Source: Streptomyces sp. BK208 (lineage in GTDB: Bacteria; Actinomycetota; Actinomycetes; Streptomycetales; Streptomycetaceae). From it: a stretch of 64,000 nucleotides of DNA. Position numbers and translations under genes: made by a program. The notes beneath the pieces were generated by a model, which worked only from the letters and a program-made list of their open reading frames with translations, was not told where the DNA came from and ran no database searches. Where the stretch lies: contig NZ_SOAV01000010.1 in NCBI RefSeq assembly GCF_004364245.1, positions 124,001 to 188,000 on the forward strand, read 5' to 3'. Each line of letters begins with the position of its first letter. The first letter of the stretch is position 1. Shown in pieces: positions 8,321-15,824 of the stretch.

Positions 8321-8986
8321 TCAGAGGCTGCGGGCGGTGATGTCGCCGTGGTCGGTGGTCGCGTGGATGGTGAGGGCGGGGGTGCCGTCGGTGTTGCGGA
8401 GCGCGTTGTGGACGCGGCCGAAGCCGGTGCCGGAGTCCAGGGCGGCACTGACGCCGGTGGCGGCGCCGACCGAGATGTCGCCGGACCGGGTGCGCAGCAC
8501 GACCTCGCCGCCGACGGCCTCGGTGATCCGGATGTCGCCCTTCTCGGTGCGGATCTCGGCCGGGCCGCCCAGGCGGCCGATCGTGATGTCGCCGGCGCTG
8601 GTCGTGAGGCGGACGCTCGCGGCCTCGTCGAGCTTGACCGGGCCCTGCGCGCCCTCGTAGCCGACCTCGCCGAGCCGTCCGACGCCCCGGAACTCGGCGG
8701 CGGCCGTCCTGGCCTCGACGCGGGAGCCGGCCGGCAGCCGCAGCGTCACCTCGACGGACCCGGCGGGGCCCATGAACTGGTTCTTCGCCGGGGTCTCGAT
8801 CCGCAGGACGCCGTCGGCGAACTCGACCCTGGTCTGCTCGGCCACCTTCACGTCCCGCCCCTTCGACGCGTCGGCGGGCAGGACCTCGACCGTGGCGTCG
8901 GCCCGGTCGGCGGCGATGACCTGGACGCGGCCGGCCGGAACGTCGAGGACGGCGGAGATCGGGGCGGGGGTGTCGAAGGTCTGCAT
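8321..8986 (-). CDS. DUF4097-family beta-repeat protein
   Basis: A 221-residue protein of repeated short beta strands with the typical DUF4097 pattern (SAGDITIGRLGG, EKGDIRITEAVG, RSGDISVGAATG, DHGDITARSL). These repeats form a right-handed beta-helix-like domain; its role is unknown, though in actinobacteria the family is often encoded next to DrrAB-type exporters or envelope-stress regulators, as here. There is no signal peptide. It is the first gene of the operon, divergent from a two-domain regulator that probably controls it. Confidence 0.9.
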   Translation of the reverse strand: MQTFDTPAPISAVLDVPAGRVQVIAADRADATVEVLPADASKGRDVKVAEQTRVEFADGVLRIETPAKNQFMGPAGSVEVTLRLPAGSRVEARTAAAEFRGVGRLGEVGYEGAQGPVKLDEAASVRLTTSAGDITIGRLGGPAEIRTEKGDIRITEAVGGEVVLRTRSGDISVGAATGVSAALDSGTGFGRVHNALRNTDGTPALTIHATTDHGDITARSL

Positions 8987-9213
8987 GGTGCCCTCCCGGG
9001 CTGTCGTTCGATCTTTCTGACACCGGAAACGCTACGTTGCGTTCATGGATTGCTCAAGACAGTTGTTGCCTTATCCTCGGATAACCGCAGTTCAACGCTA
9101 GTATTTCGTTGCAACGAACCGTGAAGTAATGCAACGTCAGGCGTGCGTCCATTGCAATGAAGTGGGAGTGAACGCTATGGTCGGACCCACCGAGGAGCGC
9201 GAAGGAGATCACC
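8987..9213. promoter_or_regulatory. Divergent control region with TTGCAA palindromes
   Basis: This comparatively AT-rich spacer separates the DUF4097-ABC operon from its divergent regulator. It contains a perfect 14-base palindrome TTCGTTGCAACGAA at 9105-9118, a 10-base palindrome CATTGCAATG at 9150-9159, and related half sites (ACGTTGCGTTC near 9033, AATGCAACG near 9128). The shared TTGCAA core suggests several operator sites for the adjacent regulator. Confidence 0.7.
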
Positions 9214-9957
9214 ATGCCGGGAGGCAGGCTCAGCCAGCAGGAACGTCAGCAGATCGCACTGGGGCTGGCCGACGGCCTCGCCTACGCGGAGATCGCCCGA
9301 CGTCTCGACCGGCCCACCTCGACCGTCACGCGCGAGGTCATGCGCAACGGCGGTCCCACCGCCTACCGCGCCGACCTCGCCCACCGGGCCACCGAGCGTC
9401 GCTCCCACCGGCGCAGGCAGGCGGCCCCCCGGGGAGCGGAGGCGCCCCCGCCCGTCCACGGACGGGACACCGAGGCGGTGCGGGAGTTCGAGGAGACGCT
9501 GACCACCGTCTTCATGCAGAACGGCACGCCGAAGATGATGGCCCGGGTGATGGCGTGCCTCTGCGTCAGCGACACCGGCAGCCTGACCGCGTCCGAACTC
9601 GTCGGGCGCCTCCAGGTCAGCCCGGCGTCCATCTCCAAGGCGGTCGCGTTCCTGGACAGCCAGGGCCTCGTCCGCCGGGAACGCGACGATGCGCGCCGCG
9701 AGCGCTACGTCATCGACGACGACGTCTGGTACCAGTCCATGGTCGCCAGCGCCCGCGGGACCCTCCAGGTGGCCGAGACCGCACGCCAGGGCGTGGCCGT
9801 CCTGGGCTCCGGCACCCCGGCGGCCGAGCGCCTGGAGAACATCGCCCGCTTCCTCGACTACATCTCCGAGAGCATCATCCGGGCCGCGGACCAGGCCCGG
9901 GAGGTCCTCCACACCGCGCCCACCGCGCCTGCGGACGCCGACGCCGACACCGAGTGA
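9214..9957 (+). CDS. Two-HTH regulator: IS30-like HTH fused to MarR/GbsR-type domain
   Basis: A 247-residue DNA-binding regulator with two different helix-turn-helix parts. Residues 5-60 (LSQQERQQIALGLADGLAYA, EIARRLDRPTSTVTREV) match the HTH_38 domain found at the N-terminus of IS30-family transposases. Residues ~85-220 form a winged helix of the MarR/GbsR kind (LTASELVGRLQVSPASISKA, DSQGLVRRERDDARRERY). No transposase catalytic domain is present. AAGGAG lies seven bases before the ATG. It is divergent from the ABC operon, and the palindromes between them are the likely targets, so it is probably a self-regulating repressor of that exporter. Confidence 0.92.
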   Translation: MPGGRLSQQERQQIALGLADGLAYAEIARRLDRPTSTVTREVMRNGGPTAYRADLAHRATERRSHRRRQAAPRGAEAPPPVHGRDTEAVREFEETLTTVFMQNGTPKMMARVMACLCVSDTGSLTASELVGRLQVSPASISKAVAFLDSQGLVRRERDDARRERYVIDDDVWYQSMVASARGTLQVAETARQGVAVLGSGTPAAERLENIARFLDYISESIIRAADQAREVLHTAPTAPADADADTE

Positions 9958-10035
9958 ACCCGGCCGGGCGGGTCCCGCCGCGCGACACCCCGGCCCCCGG
10001 CACGTCAGGGCCCGCGCCCCCCGACGCCCCCGGCC

Positions 10036-10051
10036 CCCCGGCGCGCCGGGG
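10036..10051. terminator. 16-base GC palindrome between convergent genes
   Basis: CCCCGGCGCGCCGGGG is a perfect palindrome in the 120-base spacer between the two-HTH regulator and the convergent anti-sigma gene. It is a plausible bidirectional terminator, although it lacks a T tract, as is usual in Streptomyces. Confidence 0.45.
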
Positions 10052-10077
10052 CCCGCGCCGCGTCCGGGACCGGCCCC

Positions 10078-11469
10078 CTACATCCGGCTCAGGCAGGCCG
10101 CCGCGAACAGGACGTCCCTGATCGCCTCACGGTCGCCCACCTGACCGGCCGCCGCCTCGGCCGGAGGCACGTGGCCCGCCGCCAGCCGGCAGAACTCCAC
10201 GCCGTCCAGGGCGATGTGGGCCACCTCGTGGTCGGCGGAACCCACCGCTCCGGGCGAGTCCAGCGGGATGAGCCACTCGCCGCCGCCCGAGCCCTCGATC
10301 TCCAGCCGCAGGCTGCGTCCCGGCTCTCCCGCGGTCACCAGGTGCGGGCGGTCGCCGGGCGCGGCCCGACCGGCCCGGCGACGGGCCGCGAGGGCCCCGG
10401 GCAGCAGCCGGGCCGCGAGGTCGATCATGCGGTTGAGATGACGCGCGGACGGCGGCGCGTACGGGTAGTCCACCGCGTCGGCGATGTCCTCCGCGTGCAC
10501 CCAGCACTCGAAGGCCCGGTCCAGCATGGCGTCCCGCAGCGGCAGCTCGAAGTCGCCGTACGAGACCGGCATCCCGCCCGCGTCACCGGTGAACGCCACC
10601 GTCCGGACGATGCCGTGACTCTGCTCACGCCAGGGCGCCCGCACCGCGCGGGTGGGCGGGTAGTGCGAGGCCCGCCAGTACGCCTCCGTGCGGGCGGCCG
10701 GTGCCCGGGTCGGGGCGGCGACGTCCCCGAGGGGGTCGTCGAGGCCCAGGGCGCTCGCCACGGTCCCGTCGACCGACAGCAGGTGCGCGATGACCCCCGC
10801 GACGGTGGTGCGGCGGCTCGCGGCGCCGTCCTCCTCGTACCAGCGCAGCCGGACCGGGGCGTGCCACTCGGCGTCCCCGAAGTCCTGGAGCAGCGCGTCC
10901 AGGCGCGCGGTCTCGGCGTCGTAGGGAGCGGCCCAGTCGGGCACCGGGATCCGGGGCGGGCGCCGCTCCAGGCAGCCGTCCAGGACGCGGGTGCGCAGCG
11001 CGGGGTCCAGATCGAGGCTCTCCGGCCGCTGGAGCAGCGTGACCGCCTCGCGCAGGCGCAGCGCCTCGTCGGCGCAGGCGTCGCACTCCCCGAGGTGCTC
11101 CTCGACGGCGGCCGCCTCCTGCGCCGAGCAGGCGGCCAGTGCCCACGCCCCGAGCAGCGACGTCAGCACGTGGTGCTCCAGTGCGGCCGGCGCCACCTCG
11201 GGCAGCGCTCGCCCACCGTCCTCGACGGGGGCCCGGGGCAGGGGTATGCGCGCTCCGGCGCCCTTCCCGCGGCCGTCATGGCGGTCGTGGCCCTCGGTCC
11301 CGGGACGCTCGGGAGGGCCGTGGCTCCCACGACCCCCGTCGTCCCCGACGTCCCGGTCGTTCTCGACGGCCTCGCCGTTCCCGCCGTTCTTGTCGTACCC
11401 CTCGTACCCGTCGTACTCGCCGTTCCCGTCGTACTCGCCGTACGCGCCGTCCCCGTCGTACGCCGTCAT
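10078..11469 (-). CDS. Zinc-finger anti-sigma factor fused to a maleylpyruvate-isomerase-like domain
   Basis: A 463-residue protein, apparently cytoplasmic because no membrane span is seen. Residues 1-75 are a low-complexity acidic leader with YDG/YDGNGEYDG repeats. A ZAS-type anti-sigma zinc finger follows (LEHHVLTSLLGAWALAACS then HLGECDAC, the HxxxCxxC motif, near residue 130). The rest resembles the mycothiol-dependent maleylpyruvate isomerase/DinB fold (GVIAHLLSVDGTVASALG, ECWVHAEDIADAVD). Its ATG overlaps the TGA of the upstream sigma gene, so the start is firm and the pair is translationally coupled. It should bind and restrain that sigma factor; the signal is unknown, thiol or zinc redox state being one possibility. 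Confidence 0.9.
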   Translation of the reverse strand: MTAYDGDGAYGEYDGNGEYDGYEGYDKNGGNGEAVENDRDVGDDGGRGSHGPPERPGTEGHDRHDGRGKGAGARIPLPRAPVEDGGRALPEVAPAALEHHVLTSLLGAWALAACSAQEAAAVEEHLGECDACADEALRLREAVTLLQRPESLDLDPALRTRVLDGCLERRPPRIPVPDWAAPYDAETARLDALLQDFGDAEWHAPVRLRWYEEDGAASRRTTVAGVIAHLLSVDGTVASALGLDDPLGDVAAPTRAPAARTEAYWRASHYPPTRAVRAPWREQSHGIVRTVAFTGDAGGMPVSYGDFELPLRDAMLDRAFECWVHAEDIADAVDYPYAPPSARHLNRMIDLAARLLPGALAARRRAGRAAPGDRPHLVTAGEPGRSLRLEIEGSGGGEWLIPLDSPGAVGSADHEVAHIALDGVEFCRLAAGHVPPAEAAAGQVGDREAIRDVLFAAACLSRM

Positions 11470-12059
11470 GCCGCACCCCCGTATCCGGGCGGTGCCCCGG
11501 GCGGTCGCGCCGCGGTGCCGGCGTCGCGGGCCGTGGCCAGGAGCTGGAGCCCAAGACGCAGCCGGCGGCGGGCCTCGTCCTCCGTGACGCCGAGGTCGAC
11601 GGCGGTCTGGCGGTAGTCGCGGCGCTGGAAGTAGGCCAGCTCCAGGGCGGCGCGCAGCGGAGCCGGCATGGACTGGACGATGTAGTCGGCGCGGGCGGCG
11701 ACCGAGGCGCGGCGCACCTTGGTCTCCAGCTCCTCAGCGGTGCCGGTGCCGCCCCGGACGAGGGCCGCCGTCTCGGTGGCACGCAGCCGCTGGACGGCGA
11801 ACCGGTGGGTGAGCGCGGCGACCCAGGTGCGCAGCGGGCCCTGCCGGGGGTCGTAGGCGTCGGGGTGCTCCCAGACGTGCGCGAAGACGTCGCGCGTGAT
11901 GCGGTCGGCGGCCCGCTCGTCGTCGAGCACGCGGTGCGCCAGGCCGTGCACCAGCGAGGCGAACCGGTCGTACAGCTCGCCCAGGGCGGCTGCCTCGCCG
12001 CGTGCGAGCCGCTGCTGCATCTTGCGGTCCCAGCGCAGCGGCACGTCCCTCTTCGCCAT
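11466..12059 (-). CDS. ECF-type RNA polymerase sigma factor
   Basis: A 197-residue sigma-70-family factor with region 2 (ALGELYDRFASLVHGLAHRV, FAHVWEHPDAYDP) and region 4 (LELAYFQRRDYRQTAVDLGV, TEDEARRRLRLGL) and no regions 1 or 3, the ECF layout. It directs RNA polymerase to a special promoter set when freed from its partner. Start: ATG at 12059 with GGAGGGA seven bases upstream. The stop overlaps the start of the zinc-finger anti-sigma gene. Its regulon cannot be deduced here. Confidence 0.93.
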   Translation of the reverse strand: MAKRDVPLRWDRKMQQRLARGEAAALGELYDRFASLVHGLAHRVLDDERAADRITRDVFAHVWEHPDAYDPRQGPLRTWVAALTHRFAVQRLRATETAALVRGGTGTAEELETKVRRASVAARADYIVQSMPAPLRAALELAYFQRRDYRQTAVDLGVTEDEARRRLRLGLQLLATARDAGTAARPPGAPPGYGGAA

Positions 12060-12369
12060 GCGGTCCCTCCGCCCCCTCTTCGGACCCAGCCTGTGGCCTC
12101 CCCGTCCCCGAATGTAGTCGGCACGTCCGACCGCGCACGCCCCTTTGTGGCAATGTGCGCCCCCGGTCGACCGGAGGTGATATGCGCCTCCACTACCCTT
12201 TAACGTGCGACCGGAATCGATCGAATGGGATCGAAAGCGTCTGGAACAAGCCGTTTCTGATCGGGCTCCGTTTCCGTCACGGCGTTTGCGGGAACGGCCG
12301 CTGGGCAGGCGCGCGGCCAAGAAGCGTAAGTAGGTCTTCCGGTTCGGCCGGAGCCAGGCGTTCCGACGA
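12060..12369. other. Divergent intergenic region between sigma factor and STAS genes
   Basis: This spacer of about 310 bases is AT-richer than its surroundings and should hold both divergent promoters. A repeated GATCGA/GGATCGAA element lies around 12213-12236. No open reading frame with normal codon use was seen. Confidence 0.5.
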
Positions 12370-12759
12370 ATGAAGGGCATGGTGGTGACGTTCAATGTGA
12401 CCGGCGGCGAGCGGGGCCCGTGGGCCGTGCTCCAGGTGTCGGGCGAACTGGACCTGGTGACGTCACCGGTGCTGCGGCAGCGCGTGCACGACGAGGTGGC
12501 GGAGGGGCGGCACAGCCTCGTCCTGGACCTCTCCGAGGTCCTCTTCTGCGATTCCAGCGGGGTCGGCGTCCTCATCGCCTCCCGGCGGCTCATCCGCTCC
12601 TGCCAGGGCAGGCTGCGTCTGATACTGCCCGCCCAGGGCGCCGTCGACGGCTCCCACGTCAACCGCGTCCTCGGCGCGCTCGGCGTGCGCCGGCTCTTCG
12701 ACTGCCACCCCGACCTCGCCTCGGCGACCGGGGACGAGCCGCGCCCCCTGTCCGCGTGA
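12370..12759 (+). CDS. STAS-domain anti-sigma factor antagonist
   Basis: A 129-residue SpoIIAA/RsbV-like protein, cytoplasmic. The STAS fold is clear: WAVLQVSGELDLVTSPVL at the start and VLDLSEVLFCDSSGVGVLIA, where the serine of DSSG is the usual site phosphorylated by an anti-sigma kinase. When unphosphorylated such proteins bind the kinase and free a sigma factor of the SigB family. The first ATG is at 12370, but GAAGGG at 12372-12377 is better placed for a GTG start at 12382 or 12385. A perfect palindrome follows the stop. A HATPase of the partner class is encoded 1.1 kb downstream. Confidence 0.9.
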   Translation: MKGMVVTFNVTGGERGPWAVLQVSGELDLVTSPVLRQRVHDEVAEGRHSLVLDLSEVLFCDSSGVGVLIASRRLIRSCQGRLRLILPAQGAVDGSHVNRVLGALGVRRLFDCHPDLASATGDEPRPLSA

Positions 12760-12777
12760 CCGGTGCCGCGGCACCGG
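12760..12777. terminator. 18-base palindrome after the STAS gene
   Basis: CCGGTGCCGCGGCACCGG is a perfect palindrome that begins one base after the TGA of the STAS gene and is the probable terminator of that unit. Confidence 0.6.
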
Positions 12778-12887
12778 CACGGCACGCCGCGACCCATCGC
12801 GGCAAGTCCCGTCCGCGACGGCGTCCGGCGACGTACGCTCCGGGCGGAACGTACCCGAACACCGACGTGAGGCGGCCGGAGAGAACC

Positions 12888-13400
12888 ATGGTCAACAGCG
12901 AGTACGAGCGCAGGATTGCCGCGCGGTTCACCACCTTCGACCAGGACGGCAACGGCCACATCGACCGTTCCGACTTCAGCGGAGCGGCCAAGGCGCTGCT
13001 CGCCGAGTTCGGCGTCGCCGCCCGCTCCGAGAAGGGCCAGGCCCTGTACGGCGGCGCGGAGGCCCTCTGGCAGGGGCTGGCCGGCATCGCCGACCGGGAC
13101 GGCGACCAGCGCATCACCCGTGAGGAGTTCGTCACGGGGGCGGTCAAGCGGCTGCGGGACAAGCCGGACCGGTTCGCCGAGATCGCCCGCCCCTTCCTGC
13201 ACGCCGCCCTGGACGTCGCCGACGCCGACGGTGACGGAGCGGCCACCGTCGCGGACACCGCGCGGGCGCTGACCGCGTTCGGCGTGCCCGAGGAGCTCGC
13301 CCGGCCGGCCGCCGAGGCGCTCGACACGGACGGCGACGGCAAGGTGGGGGAGTCGGAGATCGTGCCGGCCTTCGCCCGCTACTTCACCGTCCCGGAGTAG
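12888..13400 (+). CDS. EF-hand calcium-binding protein (calerythrin-like)
   Basis: A 170-residue soluble protein with four EF-hand loops: DQDGNGHIDRSDF, DRDGDQRITREEF, DADGDGAATVADT and DTDGDGKVGESEI, each with Asp at loop positions 1, 3 and 5. The third loop ends in Thr rather than Glu/Asp and may bind weakly. Length and layout match calerythrin and the Cab calcium-binding proteins of Streptomyces, believed to buffer calcium or link it to aerial growth. Start: ATG 12888, with GGAGAG upstream. Confidence 0.94.
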   Translation: MVNSEYERRIAARFTTFDQDGNGHIDRSDFSGAAKALLAEFGVAARSEKGQALYGGAEALWQGLAGIADRDGDQRITREEFVTGAVKRLRDKPDRFAEIARPFLHAALDVADADGDGAATVADTARALTAFGVPEELARPAAEALDTDGDGKVGESEIVPAFARYFTVPE

Positions 13401-13767
13401 CCCCCCGCTCGGACGCCGCATGTCGCGGATCGTGGCAGAGCGGCGTCACGGAGCGTCGCTACCGGGTGGTGTCCGCGGTGTGACCCGTCACGGCCCGGAG
13501 TCGGTGCCACGCTCCGGTACCTTGTGCGGGATGCGAGTGCTCCCGAGCGCCGTCCGTGCCGGAGTTGCCCCTGGGGCGGCTCCGGAGCCGGCGGTGTGCG
13601 CCTTGCCCCGCAGGGTGGAACGGCCGTCGGCCGCCGCCTGTTCGACTTCCCGGAACGTGCGTCGCACAGTATGCCGCACACGTACTCCTTCGCGCTGGAA
13701 TATGCCCGAAGCGCTTGTTGACGTGACTGTCCGTCAACCATGCTGTGCCACAAGGGATTCACGTTCG
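13401..13767. other. Non-coding stretch with an inverted repeat
   Basis: No convincing gene is seen here. The right end is AT-richer and contains GTTGACG at 13717-13723 and CGTCAAC at 13732-13738, a perfect 7-base inverted repeat with an 8-base centre, which could be an operator or part of a promoter for the downstream small ORF and HATPase gene. Confidence 0.45.
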
Positions 13768-13869
13768 GTGATCCTCGTCCCGGTCGTTGTTCTGGCCATG
13801 CTGGAAATGGCCATGATCGTGGCCCTCATGAGGCGCGAGCCTTTGTGTCCGCCGGTTCGGATGGTGTGA
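13768..13869 (+). CDS. Possible 33-aa hydrophobic small protein
   Basis: A GTG-initiated ORF encodes a single hydrophobic segment (VILVPVVVLAMLEMAMIVAL) followed by MRREPLCPPVRMV, a pattern of a one-span membrane peptide with a basic inner end. It ends three bases before the GTG of the HATPase gene, which has no visible ribosome site of its own; translational coupling would explain that. AAGGG lies 11 bases before the GTG, rather far. No homologue is known to me. Confidence 0.4.
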   Translation: MILVPVVVLAMLEMAMIVALMRREPLCPPVRMV

Positions 13870-13872
13870 GCG

Positions 13873-14364
13873 GTGCAGGTGCTTCAAGTGCAGCTGGAGG
13901 TCCGTCCAGACCCCTCGGAAGTGGGTCGCGCCCGCCGCTGGGCGCGGTCGCGGCTCGCCGGGTCGGGGATACGTGCCGATGAACCGGTCGCCGAGACGCT
14001 GGTCCTGCTCGTCTCGGAACTCGTCACCAACGCCGTGGTGCACACCGGGCGTTCGGCAGTCCTGCGGCTGGTGCTGCCGGGCCCGGTGACCGGGGAGACG
14101 GAGGAAGCGGTCGTCCGCCTGGAGGTGGAGGACGCCAGCGACCGGGCCCCCGTGCCCCGTTGCGCGGGCGGCGAGGCGACGGGCGGCCGGGGGCTGGCCC
14201 TCGTGGACGGCCTCGCCGACCGCTGGGGCTGGAGCCGGGAGGGCACCGGCAAAAGCATCTGGTGCGAACTGGACCGCTCCTCCGGCGGTGAGGACACCGC
14301 ACCCGTCCGCGGCAGCGGCGGCGGCGCGGTGGCGTACGAGGGCTTCGCGTACGAGGTCGTGTAG
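13873..14364 (+). CDS. HATPase-domain anti-sigma/regulatory kinase (RsbW-like)
   Basis: A 163-residue protein of the HATPase_c_2 class, many of which are anti-sigma kinases in Streptomyces. The N box is LVLLVSELVTNAVVHTG, the G1 region is EVEDASDRAP and the G2 region is GGRGLALVDGLADRWG; the C-terminal 30 residues are a Gly-rich tail. It starts at GTG 13873 immediately after the small ORF. Together with the STAS protein upstream it suggests a partner-switching module, but the pairing is inferred from proximity only. Confidence 0.88.
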   Translation: MQVLQVQLEVRPDPSEVGRARRWARSRLAGSGIRADEPVAETLVLLVSELVTNAVVHTGRSAVLRLVLPGPVTGETEEAVVRLEVEDASDRAPVPRCAGGEATGGRGLALVDGLADRWGWSREGTGKSIWCELDRSSGGEDTAPVRGSGGGAVAYEGFAYEVV

Positions 14365-14661
14365 CCGTGCGCCGGGGTGTGCTTCCGTGCGCGTCCCGGC
14401 GGAGCGGGCCGCGCGGGAGGAGCCCCCGCCCGCCGGTTGACGGATCGTGACCATGTCCTCACGCTGGTAGCCACGATCCGCCGCGAGGGGACGACGAGGG
14501 CTCGGTGACGGAGCCCTCGACGAGCGCGGATCGTGTCGGCGGCGGTTCCCTCGGGGGCGACGGGGGCCGGGCGGGAGCGCCGGAGTCGGGTGGCGGCGCG
14601 CGATGCCGTGCTCGGGGCGGACAGTGCCGCGCCGCCGGCCGACGAGTTCGGGAGGGCCCGC
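14365..14661. other. Spacer between convergent HATPase and AraC-type genes
   Basis: About 300 bases without a believable gene. CGGATCGTG at 14441-14449 and CACGATCCG at 14472-14480 form a perfect 9-base inverted repeat with a 22-base centre and may act as a terminator for either gene. Confidence 0.45.
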
Positions 14662-15753
14662 TCATTCTCCACAGGCTGTGGACAGTTCCGCGCGGAAGGT
14701 CCGCCGGTACGCGGTCGGTGTGACCCCGAGCGCCGCCTGCAGGTGCTGCCGCATCGACTGCGCCGTGCCGAACCCGGCGTCCTGGGCGACCTGGTCGACC
14801 GAGAGCGTCGTGGACTCCAGCAGGTGCCGGGCCCGTTCGACGCGCTGCCGGGTGAGCCACTGGCCCGGACTGACCCCGACCTCCTCGCGGAACCGGCGGG
14901 TGAAGGTGCGTACCGACATCGACTCCCGCGCCGCCATGTCCCGCAGCTGGATCGGCTCGTGCAGGCGGCCGAGTGCCCAGGCCCGGGCGCTCGTCGTGGA
15001 CGACTGCTGCGGATCGGGCACCGGCCGCTCGATGTACTGCGCCTGCCCGCCGTCCCGGTGGGGCGGCACCACGGTGCGGCGGGCCACCTCGTTGGCGACG
15101 GCGGTGCCGTGGTCCCGGCGCACGATGTGCACGCACAGGTCGATCCCGGCGGCGACCCCGGCCGAGGTGAGCACGTCGCCGTCGTCGACGAACAGCACGT
15201 CGGCGTCCACCCGCACCTTCGGGAACAGCCGCTGGAAGTGCTCGGCCGAGGCCCAGTGCGTGGTCGCCGGGCGGCCGTCGAGGTACCCGGCGGCGGCCAG
15301 TACGTAACCGCCGGTGCAGATCGCCACGAGCCGGGTGCCGGGCCGCACGAAGGACAGCGCGGCGGCCAGCTCCGCGGTCAGCACACCCTCCTCGTGGACC
15401 GGGCCCAGCTCGTAGGAGGCGGGGACCACGACCGTGTCGGCGGTGGCCAGCGCCTCGGGGCCGTTGCCGACCAGGATGTCGAAGTCGGCGTCCGTGGCGA
15501 CCGGGCCCGGCGGCCGGACCGAGCAGGTCACGACCTCGTACAGCGGGCGCCTGCGCTCGTCGCGGGCGAGGCCGAAGATGCGCTGTGCGATGCCCAGTTC
15601 GAAGGGGAGCAGACCGTCGAGGGCGAGGACGGCGACGCGGTGCGGCCGGTCGGGGGTGCCGGTGGTCCCGTAGGGGACGGGGACGGGGACGGGGACGGGG
15701 ACGGCGGCGGGGGCGGGGGCTGAGGTGGAGGCGGCGGCGGGGGCGGAGGGCAT
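14662..15753 (-). CDS. GlxA-like AraC-family regulator with DJ-1/PfpI domain
   Basis: A 363-residue transcription factor. Residues ~38-215 are a DJ-1/PfpI (class I amidotransferase-like) domain with the nucleophile-elbow motif AICTGGYVLAAAG; residues ~260-355 are an AraC double HTH (LRDMAARESMSVRTFTRRFR, LSVDQVAQDAGFGTAQSMRQ). A VP dipeptide repeat at residues ~18-26 comes from a GGGGAC hexanucleotide repeat. It is divergent from an MFS gene with a 71-base spacer, so it likely controls that transporter. A TAGGAT hexamer lies six bases before the ATG, pointing to a leaderless mRNA. Confidence 0.94.
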   Translation of the reverse strand: MPSAPAAASTSAPAPAAVPVPVPVPVPYGTTGTPDRPHRVAVLALDGLLPFELGIAQRIFGLARDERRRPLYEVVTCSVRPPGPVATDADFDILVGNGPEALATADTVVVPASYELGPVHEEGVLTAELAAALSFVRPGTRLVAICTGGYVLAAAGYLDGRPATTHWASAEHFQRLFPKVRVDADVLFVDDGDVLTSAGVAAGIDLCVHIVRRDHGTAVANEVARRTVVPPHRDGGQAQYIERPVPDPQQSSTTSARAWALGRLHEPIQLRDMAARESMSVRTFTRRFREEVGVSPGQWLTRQRVERARHLLESTTLSVDQVAQDAGFGTAQSMRQHLQAALGVTPTAYRRTFRAELSTACGE

Positions 15754-15759
15754 GGCCCG

Positions 15760-15765
15760 ATCCTA
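15760..15765 (-). promoter_or_regulatory. -10 hexamer TAGGAT for a leaderless AraC-type gene
   Basis: TAGGAT reads on the minus strand and is followed by six bases and then the ATG at 15753, so transcription should start at the A of the start codon. Confidence 0.65.
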
Positions 15766-15824
15766 GCGAACCCTGTCCTTCGGGCCACTCGTCCGGACGG
15801 CGCGCGCTGCCGAGACTCGTTGAC

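Noticed and set aside
9214..9400. IS30 transposase remnant
   Set aside because: Only the HTH domain resembles IS30. The frame is intact, has a good ribosome site and continues into a complete winged-helix domain, so it is a regulator and not a broken element.
14505..14723. 72-codon plus-strand frame between HATPase and AraC-type genes
   Set aside because: It lacks a domain and runs into the end of the AraC-type gene on the other strand; amino-acid content reflects base composition.
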